DNA from: Phytophthora hibernalis
Lineage: Eukaryota > Oomycota > Peronosporomycetes > Peronosporales > Peronosporaceae
Assembly: GCA_012656075.1 (NCBI GenBank)
Contig: JAAKBF010000012.1
Coordinates: 248,001-312,000, forward strand
Reading direction: 5' to 3'
DNA: 64,000 nt
Of the stretch, positions 22,651 through 33,528 are shown one piece after another. Made by a program: the position numbers and the translations under genes. The notes below the pieces were generated by a model. It saw only the letters and a list, made by a program, of their open reading frames with translations. It had not been told where the DNA came from and did not search any database. Positions within the stretch are counted from its first letter, which is position 1, and each line of letters begins with the position of its first letter.

Positions 22651-22794
22651 TGCGGACAAGAAAGTGATCAATCTGTGAGATGCTACAAATATAATAGACT
22701 CCTGGTGTTGTGTACTGTATGCCTTCCCCAACATAGATTTCTAGTTATATCCGAGACAGATAAAATTGACGACATTATCGACGTAAACCGTGTG

Positions 22795-25355
22795 TTAACG
22801 ATTCTTACACCCAAGCCATGCTTCATAGTCAGGATCACAAGAATCACCGACGCCACGCTGGATCTGCTGGCGGCGCATTGCAAGCAGATACGAGCTCGTC
22901 GAGCACGTGATTCCCATCAGCCGAGCACTGTAGCATATCGCTTCTTCATGTCCTGGAATTTTGCATTCCCGGTATAAAGTGCCATTGCATTGGTCCATAC
23001 CCTCTTGCGTTGGAGGGTTCTCAGCTGTACCAGGAAGTATCAAGACACCACAAATGCTACTTGAATATTTCTTGAGTACATTCCTTGTGCCTTGTGTAGG
23101 CCGATCATCTGTCCGATCCACGGCAAGGCACGAAGCTGCAGGCGTACCCCACAAAGGATGCGATAGACAATGTGGACTTTGCAAGTCACAGTCACCGAGG
23201 AACCCGTTGCAGCACCAGGTAGCTCGATCAGCGACTGAAAATGCTGTGAGTCTTTTCAAGTGCGAGAGGTCTGGAAGACTATCGATGCTCACTAGGCTGG
23301 TAAACGTAATGTGCTCGACATTTGCTAGCTTATCGAGCGACGGCAACTCGACAAGAGAAAATAATAACGCCAACGCGAGTGACTTGAGACTGACCAAACC
23401 ATCGAAGGACGGGAGCTTCATGAGTGGTGGATGAATACCGAAGTGAATGAAAGCGAGGGCACTCATTTCGTCGAACATACCCTCCGGCAGAGACACCAGA
23501 GATGAGAACTCAGTTCCTTCAACATGTCTAGACCGAGTATTCGCGACACCATACAAACTAGTTAGATTTTAATCGAATTCTTCTCACAGCACGTAACTTA
23601 CATGTACTGAAGTTGGGTGAACGTCTGCACCCAGCTCGGCATAGTTGTTGTATGCGTGTAGACCAAATCCCTACAACGAAAACAGGCAAATGTTAACACG
23701 GTACAGTTCGCATAGCCGCAAGTCCCTTTAAACTTACAAATGCGTCATCTTCGTACACTTCCGTAGCTCTTCGGGGAACACGGGGAGGTAGCGATTTACT
23801 AACTGGATAGTCTGTAAATCCCCTGTCGTCGCTAGTTGCGCCACTTTCTCAGTTACATCGATTGGGTTAACCCACTCATTGTAGGTTTTGGGGCGATATC
23901 GCTGTCGATCAGCGTCAAGCACGGACACTGCGTTAATGACCCACTTGTCACAATCGTCCACCGATGGGCTTTCACGACGCATTCCGAATGAGCCTCGCAT
24001 GCCAAAGTTGATGTCCGAACACTTTCTTCGACAAATATAGCAAGGAGCATTACAAAAGTGAGCATCACTACAGCAGAAGCATGATGCCGCTTAGGGTAAG
24101 TACTTGGGAGGATATTGTCGCGTTGGATCCGATTTTGGAGGCGATACAGTCGAAAGCAGAACAGGAGATTGACACCGACACGTACGAAAAGATCTAGCAC
24201 ACTTTCAACGCGAAGCAACTTCAGGCTCTTGTGGATAATGTCCGTTTGCACCGGATCAGCTATGATGCTCGCAGATCGCTCAAACCAGCCAGGAGGAAAC
24301 ACTTGGAGGTTGATTGCGAACTTGTCGTGGTCAAATTGAAATGTTGAAAAGCAATGAAAGAGAACAATGATCGGATATCCGACAGCGATGAGAAAGTCAA
24401 AGCTGAAGCAACAAAAAGAAATGAGAACAAGCTTTTAGATATCAGAAAATAGCAACTTACAAAACGTCGAGAAGTATTTCAGCGAGTCCTGTTCGTTTGA
24501 AAGGTAGAAACATCATGATAATACATGACAGTGCATTGGCCATAACAATAGCTGTGAAGACGACTATTAGTATAGCTGGCGTCCCAGCTTCGAGAATTTG
24601 GAACAGTAAGACCGCTTCACCAGCCAAATCGACACTCTTGATGCAGATATTCTGTGACAACAAACATCGTCAGCGCTTGTAGCTCGCTCAGTCGGACATC
24701 GATCCCCTTACCGCAAGTTTTCGTCGGGGATTTTCGCTCTGACTTAGCGAAACAGCCAATTTTGCCGCAGACGATGTAATTTTGCTGCGAGATCGATCAC
24801 TCGCAGTCTCTACGACGACCCGTTCCACCTTTGCTTTCATAGTTTGGAAGGAGCTAATAGACCGACTATTAGAAATTTTGCGAGTCTTCTTACTACGCAG
24901 CTGGAGAGCTTGGACGATGGTAGCAGCGTAGCCAAGTATCGCAACCGCCAAGCTGAAAACTGTAGGCCACAACAGATTCGGTGGTGTGTCGACAAGAAGC
25001 CAAAAAGTGCCTTCATTGAACGTTTCCGTGTGCATCACGTGGTTGACGGTATCGTTGGGTGCGACGGACAGTAAAACCAGCCAAATTGTCCAAACGAGGC
25101 AAACACAGGCCAGCGCTGCGATGCCAAAACGAAGGCCCACGTGGCTGCATTTTGCTTTGTCGTTTGACAAGTTGTGGTTAAGGTCACCCACTCGATTTGT
25201 GCGTACTCGAGCTGTAAAGGACGACGAGATGACCGAAGTTTTGACCAGTTTCGGTCCAGGTTGTGATGCCAGCCTTGATCTGGGATCACGGGGAAGTGCT
25301 CGATCTCGGCTTCATCTCCAACTCCACCGAGGTTGAACGCAGCAACTGAAGTCAT
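22795..25355 (-). CDS. WLGC-family membrane LRR protein, copy 4 (probably functional)
   Basis: The most complete member. Exons 25355-24712, 24651-24461, 24402-23738, 23670-23602 and 23527-22795 all have GT-AG borders, and introns of 60-75 bases include a CTAAC branch site before the last exon. The start is the ATG at 25355 (MTSVAAFNLGG). One A lost at 25239-25242 joins it in frame to the first helix (CLVWTIWLVLL); a second A loss at 23886-23889 repairs exon 3. Both fit the error pattern of the window. Predicted layout: soluble tail, about five or six membrane helices over exons 1-3, then a non-membrane region. That region has four leucine-rich units (MFDEMSALAFIHFG, LKSLALAL, VEHITFTS, LKRLTAFSV), the Cys-rich WCCNGFLGDC, and a terminal domain with MRRQQIQRGVGDSC and EAWLGCK. 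Function is unknown; a membrane receptor-like role is inferred. Confidence 0.72.
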
Positions 25356-25635
25356 GTCTTGAGAAGAATAGGGAATACCGTCTGAACAGCAAAATGACTT
25401 CAAGGGCCTTCCGAAAAATGACGGACCGGACGACGGAAGATATACTTAGGTGGACACAAGAAACCAATGGTTGTTGTCGGCAGACGCTGCATCAATCTGA
25501 GTAAGTTTGGACAGAAGTATTCTTGTTGCTTGACATTGCAGCTCAGTTGAAATTTCCTCCGCTATTAAATAGTTGTCGAGTGCTCATCGCCTCTATCGTC
25601 ATGGCGCTTGCTCTCAGTTTGCATTCGCTCAAGGT

Positions 25636-28600
25636 TTACTTCACTTCCGGTTGGCCATTAGAACTTCCAGAACTCTTTTCCTCAGGTTTTGCACCCTTGG
25701 TTTCCAGTACAGCACTCTCTAGCTTCCGCTTTTCACCAGGCTTTGGAGACGTCTTCAGTGGTTCCGCGGAGGGTAAAGCCACCGCAGGCTTCGCCACAAC
25801 AGGCTTTCCGACCGCAGCCGGGGTGCAATCGTTGCTGGATTTGCCACTACAGTCTGTACAGCCACAGTCGAGGATAGAGCTACGGCTGGCGTTGCCACCA
25901 CAGGTTTCACAGTGGTAGACGAAGGCACACCCACGGATGGTTTTGCCACCACAGCTTTTGCAGCCACAGTAGAAACACCTCCTGGTTGCACTGACGGAGT
26001 AGCTGGTTTTGCTACTGCAGCTTTTGCAGCAAGAGCCCAACTACCAGCCTGCATAGGCGTCTTGGTAGCCATTACTGGATTACCCGCGATAGGTTTTGCA
26101 ACCATACTCGCCGAGCCTCCGGCTCTCGCTGCCGCCACCGCAGAGGACACAGCCGCTTGCATTTTCGCCGTGTTTGCCATCATTGCACTCATGGCCGCGG
26201 CCACAGCTGCTGCCGTCGAACCAGGGGCAAATTTCATCTGAAGCGCTGATGGCGACATTTGTTGCAGTACACCTGGCCCAGGTACTGGTGTCTGTGGCTC
26301 CTTTGGGCGTCGTGGCTTCACCACCTTCTCAATACGCTTCTCGCAAGTGTCGCGCAGTACAATCTCACGTCCACCCACCATCACTTGCTGCGTCTTTGGC
26401 CGACGCTTGCGGCGTTTCTTGAAGGGATCGATTATCGAGCTTGTACCCGGTGTGACTACAGTTGTCGTCGTTGTTGTTGATATACTCGTCGTGGCAGGTG
26501 GAAGTACAGGTCTTGCAATTGCACTGCTTGCAGAACCAGGTGCGCTAACAGTCCGCTGCAAATTCGCTGCTGTCGTAGCGGCCTGAGCGCTGGTAGTTGA
26601 TCGAGCCAGTGCCACGGATGGTATAGTAGGTTTCGCACCCAGCGATGCGAACGCCATCGGCAGATGCGAGGCATGCAACGGGTTTGTCCCTTGCGGGAAA
26701 ACAACAGGCCGCATGAAGCCCATAGGAATGCCGGCAGCCATGATCCTATTAGCAGTGATAGCAGGCCTGACCGAGGGACCGGTAGGAGTTGCTGCTGCTG
26801 CCACAGACGGTGTTGAGGCGGTATTAGCGAAAGTTAGAGCGCTGAATGGGGGCGCGGCACTTCCTTTTCGAGGATGCGATACGTCGTCAAACGAAGCTTG
26901 CCATGAGAATGGGGTAGCTTTTCTGCTATCGCTTTACCCTTGTCCATATCGTTCAAGCGAACAACAAAACGTCGGCCTGAGTTGTCCACGTCCAAGTTAC
27001 CACACGCGTTACCGAACACCACGTTATCTTCGACAATCACATTGCCAGCATGGTAGAGCAGTCGCAAACCAAACCGCGCATTCCGCTGGATCTTGTTCCG
27101 CCGAAGGATTGCATGTCCACTCAGGACGGTAACACCTGAGTGGGCATTGCCCTCGACCGTATTGAGCGACATCACCAACGAACCGCGCATCAGAAGAACA
27201 CCTGAACTTCCAGCGCCTCGAATACGACAGTTTTGAAGCATCAACAACGTGTCTGCTGCGGGGATAGTAGCCTTCATAGGGTTCTGCACGGTACTCGTAG
27301 TCGCTTGTGAAGCAACTGTTGGCGTTGTAATGCGTGGCATCGCCGAAATAGTCATCGGGACAGAACCTGGTGTGACAACACGGGGTGTCAACGCTGCTGG
27401 CGTACTCGGGATAGTAGAAGAGACCGGAGTGGTAGACTTGGTAGACATTGGCGTAGGCGCAGCAATTCGCGAAGTTGAGCTGATACTTGGTGTTACGACT
27501 GGCGGTGTGGTTGTTGCCGGGGTTGCAACCTGCGGCGTAGTCGAAGCTCGTGGGGCTGTAGTCACTCGAGCGGCGGGTGGCAGAAGAATAGCTCTTGGAG
27601 TTCCAACTGCCGGCGTTGTTGCCCGTGTTCCAACTGATGATGCAGCAATCGGCTTGGATGCCGAAGCTGCGGCTGCTGCTGCTGAAGATGTTGCTGGCGC
27701 AATAGTGTGTGCTGTGGTAGAGGTCGGTGTAGAGGACACTGATACCGTAACCAGGGGTGTTGAAGGCTTCGAACTTGCCGCAGACTTAATGTCTGAACTA
27801 TCGCGTTTCCTCTTTTTCTTCTTTTTTCACCACGGCCCCACACGCAAATACAGGCATTGCCTAGACCATTCCCGTCGAATTCACAATATTCTACGCGCAG
27901 CTGTCCATCCCCCACCACGCTTAGCAAGTGCTGCCAGTTAGCCAGCTTTTTGTCTTGCTTCCGCAACGCACGTCTGCTTTTCTTAACCGCTTGCTTAGCA
28001 TCCGAACTCAGCTTTATCTCACTTGCAGATTGGTCGGGATCACTGCTAGATCGAGTGAAGTGAAAGCCACAAATCACACCACCACGAGCACTCCAACGTA
28101 ACTGCGCGCGACACGAATGCATCTGCAGCTCTACGTGAGAATCAGGGGCTGCTAACAACCTCAACGATTTTGAGATTTCAAGAGGTCCCTCCAGCTGGTA
28201 TACGCCCGCGCCGAAAAGGACGGTGTCACCTGGTGCTACCTTCGCGAGAACATTCGCTAAAGACGCTGGCGATCCTGGTTCGAAGTCGCTCGCGGATACC
28301 TTCACGAACAACGACTGGTGCTGTGCTGCAGTGTACCAACTACGGCAAACCATTTGCACGCGATAGCGTTCTGGATACGGAGTCAGCATTGATATCACGC
28401 GCTGTAACGCAGGCGGGGTAAGCCTTCATAACCTCTTTTCAGCGCGCTCTTGATCTGTTCATTAGCGAGCCATACAGGTGGGCATTTCCACGTAGCTTCA
28501 CGTGTGTCCGCATTGAAGTAGAACGGCTGCCCGGTGTTGGCACATTTCATGAGAGACCACGCTGCACCGGTAAGAAGACGCTTCCGTGTTTCAAAAAGCA

Positions 28601-31600
28601 CGTGGGCGCGCTCACGACGGTACAACTCGGTGTAATGCTCTGTCATTTGCTCGGTGCTGGCGTCATCCTGGTCATCGCCATCCAGCTGACCTACAACAAG
28701 CTCGCCTTCAGCAATTAGGCGCGCTTCTTCCTCCCGCTTTTCTTCCTCCGTTCGCTCTATATCTTCCAACAGTGTCGGGCCAGTCGGATTTGAGTCGATA
28801 CCAGCGAGTGCCTCCGCTTGCTGAGCTGGAGTATACGCGTACAGAGGATCCACGTCTTCGCGAAAATGAAGCGCATACCGGTCCACTGGGTTCAACGAGT
28901 CTTCAAAGCCTTGTAGCGACAATACAGACGCCTTCCAGGCCTGCAGCTTTTGCTCCTCGGCAGCGTCTCGAGCTTTTCGCGGATCTTCTCGCCATGCTTT
29001 CCGTTTTGATCGTGAGATTCTAAACACTTCGGGCGCTTTGAGCTTTGCTTTTGACCCCTTGAACTGCGTCGCTGTTGTTTCCGGGTCGGTTTGGCAGTTT
29101 TGGAGTGATCATCGTCATCCATGCTTTCGTCATGCTCCGACACATCTGGAGTTGATACTCCACGCTTTCTCTTTTATCAACAGATACCTCCACTTCGTCT
29201 GCGGTATCATCGTTCCCAGAATCATCAGCGTCGCCATCACCTCTCTCACTTGCAGCCGTGCTGGGCGATACTGAGGAAGGCGTCGACGGTCTCGACGTGT
29301 CACCAGTGTGGGATACTCGATTTTTGCACTTGGAGACGCCACGTTGCTACTACCAACGCCTGCTTCCTCATCAAACTCGTCCAGTTCTTGAAGATACTCG
29401 GCCCGAGCACCCTTCATTGCAACGACGTCCTCCTCGTCTTCAAGCTGGGCCATGGCATTTTCGACAGTATCAAATGACACTTCGTTGTCGTCATCCATGT
29501 CCTCATCAGTTCCCTCATCTTCAGACTCGGACTCGACATCCTCGGGTTCTTCGCCTGTGCTTCCCAGCATAAGCTCGCGCAAGCTTGCCTTTGAGAAGAA
29601 GTCAGTGGTAAATTGTCCCTCCGACATAACGAGGAAGTCCAAATGCCGTTTCTGTTGTGCCTTACGAAGAATATTCTCCTCCACTGTGTGCTCGCTCACA
29701 AGGCGGTAAATGTGTACGTCACGCGTCTGACCGATACGATGAGCACGGTCCTGAGCCTGAGCATCCATAGCAGGATTCCAGTCTGAGTCGTAAAAATCAC
29801 TGCATCTGCACCGGTCAAGTTAATGCCCAGACCACCACTTCGCGTGCTCAAGATGAAGCAGAATATCTTTTCGTCACGGTTAAAACGCTCCATGAGCATC
29901 TGCCGTTTGTCCACCTTTGTCGCACCATCCAAACGGAAGTACGTGTGTCCATGCAAGTTCAAAAACACTTCAAGAATATTGAGCATCGAGCTCATCTGCG
30001 TGAAGATGAGGCATCGGTGACCGCCACGTTTCAATGTGCGTAGAAGTACTGCCAACTGCTGGAGTTTACCACAGTCAAACTGCACCAGCGCCTTATCCGG
30101 GAAAAACAGTTGCGTGCGCTTGAATGTTTCATGGTACGGTGACAAAATGCGATCCGCAATAGGCTGCGCTTGGTTCCCTTCTATATCCTCAGACTGCGCT
30201 TTGCGTGATAGAACAAAGCTTTCATCGTAAGCGAAGCCACCACCTCCGTAGATAACACGGGCGGGCATCGCGCGAGCTTTCGGCACGTAGCAAAGTGACT
30301 TATTGACCAAAGGCTGTAACGACGCCAGTCTCTCCTCGGGATCTCGCACCATAGCCTGCAAAGCCCCAGTAGGTTCACGAGCATCAAGAAACGGACTCGT
30401 GCGATGTATATGAACCTCCATGGCTGGAGAAATGAAGGTCGCCATGGTGCAAGCTCGAATAAGGCCGTCTCCATACGAAGGCTCATCCAGGGATAGGCCC
30501 ACGTTGATCTTTTGAAGCTGTGAAACACTTTCACGCTTATGTCTCCAGTATTCCCGCCGCCTTGTTGCGAGTTTCATTATCCTTCGAACAAGATCTTTAT
30601 TTCCTTCATACGCGATCGGCACCGTTGCAACAGTATCACTCGGCAGCGGCACAGTCACATCGTAGAAGAAGAGTTCTCTCCGTCGCTTTGAAGTGGACTT
30701 CTCGCTGCGAAGCAACTCCAAACCCGGTAAATTACAACCCGTCCAAAGTGCCACACGCGGACGCTCATTTACGATTTCGTCGACTAAATATCCACAGCGC
30801 GAGGGGATATGTACGTGAATACTTGGCATATCCAACGGAGATGAAATAGGACGCGGCTCAAATAAATCTGGGTGGTTGCACACCTTTCGAAGCTGCATCA
30901 GAACGTTCATCATGCTCATAAAATTTGCGCCTCGGCCCTTGCCACGGCCAAACATAGCACGTCGGGTAGTGCTACGCGAGATAAAATCTTCGTAAAGAAA
31001 ACGCTGCCGCTTTGAAAGTTGGCATGTGACAACATGCTCAAATTTCCTGGTAATTGCTTCGCTACGTCCTTTTTCAACCGACGCAGAACAAACGGACGAA
31101 TTATACCGTGTAGCTGTGTCACGAGGTCCTTGCCGCCTTCAACCCTGTTGTCTCCTTGCTGCGCTGGATCACTTCCATTTTCCACCATAAGCGCTAGCGG
31201 ATTCTGGAACCAGTAGCTGAATTCCTTACGCGACGCAAACACATGCGGCATCAGGAAATGCATAAGAGCCCAGAGTTCCAGCAAATTATTCTGCAGTGGG
31301 GTACCCGTAAGCAAAAGCCGGCGCTGAGAACTAAAAGTTAGTAACGTCTGCCATCGTAAGCTTTTCCAGTTCTTGATGTTGTGAGCTTCGTCCAGAATCA
31401 AATAATACCACTTCTTGCGTTTAAAACAGTGTGCATCCTGCACCACGAGCTGGTAGCTGGTGATACACACCTGAAACGCGTTTTGCTTTGACCATCCTTG
31501 TCGTAGTTCTTTGCGCCGCTTTGCTGATCCAAAATACGTTAACACCTTAAACGCAGGACACCAACGCTTGAACTCCATTTCCCAGTTCACAAGACAGCTT

Positions 31601-33122
31601 GTGGGGACCACAATAAGGTGAGGGCCCCAGAGCCCCTGCACGCAGGCTAGATGTGCCAGAAGCGTGATAGTCTGAATAGTCTTGCCAAGCCCCATTTCGT
31701 CTGCCAGAATGCCGTTGATACGCCGCTCGCACATACTGATGAGCCAATTCACACCTGCTTCCTGATACTCTCGCAGATCTAGCCGTGATGTCAGCAAATA
31801 CGGTCGCTTGTAGCCGCTCTTCTTCGCTGGCGAAGAATCAGTCACAGCTACATCAGAATCGTCCGAATCACCTTCTTCTGCATTGGCGTCTTCCACCCCG
31901 GGGCGTTCCTGCTCTCTACTCGTCTCTATAAGTTCGTGCTCTTCATTTGATTCATCATCATTTTCCTGGTCGATCACCTCGTCGGACATTGCGGCATATC
32001 GAGCTCGAAGTTCCTCGATAGACAGCTCGCCCTCCTCTTGCAGCAATCTTAGCTCTTCCGCCGTTTTCGACGGCGACGCGTCTCCCGCCTCTCCTCCTCC
32101 TCGATTGTAGTTTCATCATCAGCCTGTTCGTCTTCCTCCCGTTTCGTCAGCACAAACTCATCATCCCCATCATTTTCCTCCACCACCTCCTCCACACCTC
32201 CATCATCCTCCAAAGCTCGCGCATACCTCGCCCTCAACTCCTCCACCGACAACTCGTTCTCCTCGTTCAACGCCGCCACCTCGGCCGCCGCCTGTCTTCT
32301 CGACACCGGTCCACTTCTTCTCTCCTCCGCTGCAATCGTCGTCTCATCATCCTCCTCCTCCTCACCAACTTCAAAATCTTCATCACTGCTCTCCTCCATC
32401 ACCTCAACATCTGCATCTCCACTCTCAACCTGCATAACCTGTTCTCCAACCTGCTCAACCTGTTCAACGTCCCCCTCTCCAGCTTGGAAACTAGCAGCCA
32501 GCGCCGTCGCGTACTTCTCCGTCTGCTGCACGAGCTGCGTCAGGTGCTTGTGCATGTGTCTCTGTCTCAGTTCATCTGCCTGCAGCTTCACCTTGAACGC
32601 AATAATCCTATCAATCTTGCTCCAAAACTTCTTCACGTCGCGACCCACACGGGCGGCCGTTCTGCGTCTACTCAGCAGATCACTCTTCTTCTGCCTGGCC
32701 AGTCTTGCCTCCTGTCTGTCCAGATGCGACACGAGCGCCTGGCTCAGCGCCTTGGCGTTGCGTACACGCCATTTGCGCTCCTGACTGAAGTCTGCAGCCA
32801 TCCACTCCATTTCCTGCAGTAGAAAGTCGCGGTGAGTGCGACTTTGGGCGACTGAAGGCTCCGGCTCCTTGTGCAGCCCTCGGCCTAGTGTTAGAGCTTG
32901 GATTTGGCCCTCCAAGAGCGATTTCCGCTCCTGTAGAGCGCCTTCTAGAGCTTCCTGGTCGCTCTGGACGGAGGTTGAAGGCTCATTTTGCGAGTTCTGG
33001 GCCGATTCGGACGCGGAAAACGGCGGCGGCGTCTGAACGGGAGGGTTGCCGACAGGTTGCGCGGCGTTTGAAGCGCGGGAGGACGCGCGCCGCCGCGCCT
33101 GCTTGAGTCGCGCGTTCGCCAT
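25636..33122 (-). CDS. SWR1/SRCAP-type chromatin remodeller fused to WW, F-box and beta-helix domains
   Basis: One continuous coding path of about 2495 residues from the ATG at 33122 to TAA at 25636-25638. SWR1-type ATPases swap H2A.Z into nucleosomes. In order: an HSA domain (EWMAADFSQERKWR, residues about 90-220); two acidic LxxRY segments; helicase lobe 1 with ADEMGLGKTIQT (about 477) and DEAH (about 575); the long INO80/SWR1-type insert; lobe 2 with IFTQMSSMLNILE and DRAHRIGQT (about 1130). After an acidic, lysine-rich stretch come a WW domain (WSLMKCANTGQPFYF to TW, near 1530), an F-box (ALQRVISMLTPY and MVCRSW, near 1570-1595) and right-handed beta-helix repeats split by a Thr/Ser/Ala linker. 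The Lys-rich KKRRKRRPKTQ precedes an Ala/Val/Pro-rich tail. Ten one-base slips (e.g. 32064, 31043, 29792, 29275, 29172, 29055, 28415, 27822, 26848, 25820) all repair by extending a homopolymer. If it is two genes, the split would fall near 28700. Confidence 0.85.
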
Positions 33123-33528
33123 GAGGTCGGATCGACGGATCGGTAGTGCGGAATGGAAGGTTGAGCTAAAAGGGAAAGGAAAGACGTACTTAAGAGGAGA
33201 TTGTGTGGGACACGTGGAGTTGGTTTCTACTGTTATATTGTGGGATGATATTTGGATGTGATAGAATGATTATATTGTTTTAACTAACTTGTTAAAATAA
33301 ATATTACTATTTTGAATCATTTCTTCGACTCGAGCGAAGAACTTAGAACAGTACGCTTGTTCAAATATTTTCGCTATCGAGATGTTTTAGTAGTTCAAAT
33401 ATTTTCGCTATCGAGAAATTTTTCACATGTCAGGTAGATCTTTAAAAAATTGTTCAATTTGGCCAGGCGAGAAGCTAGTTTCTAGGGTTGATAATGTTGT
33501 TAGCTGAACAGTATCTTAGCACGCCTAG
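33123..33528. other. intergenic with a 23-base direct repeat
   Basis: About 400 bases between the SWR1-type ATG and the end of the flavin monooxygenase, A/T-rich in its right half. A perfect 23-base repeat (TTCAAATATTTTCGCTATCG plus AGA) lies at 33360-33382 and 33394-33416, with starts 34 bases apart. It could be a regulatory repeat for the SWR1-type gene or a slippage duplication. No gene is seen. Confidence 0.6.

Noticed and set aside
25912..27941. Ala/Val/Thr-rich open frames on the plus strand opposite the SWR1-type gene tail
   Set aside because: They are antisense images of low-complexity Thr/Ser/Ala linkers; the minus strand joins conserved domains, the plus strand does not.
28395..29027. 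Separate WW-domain gene starting at 29027
   Set aside because: That frame begins with GTG, not ATG, and joins smoothly to the upstream SWR1-type tail once homopolymer slips are corrected.
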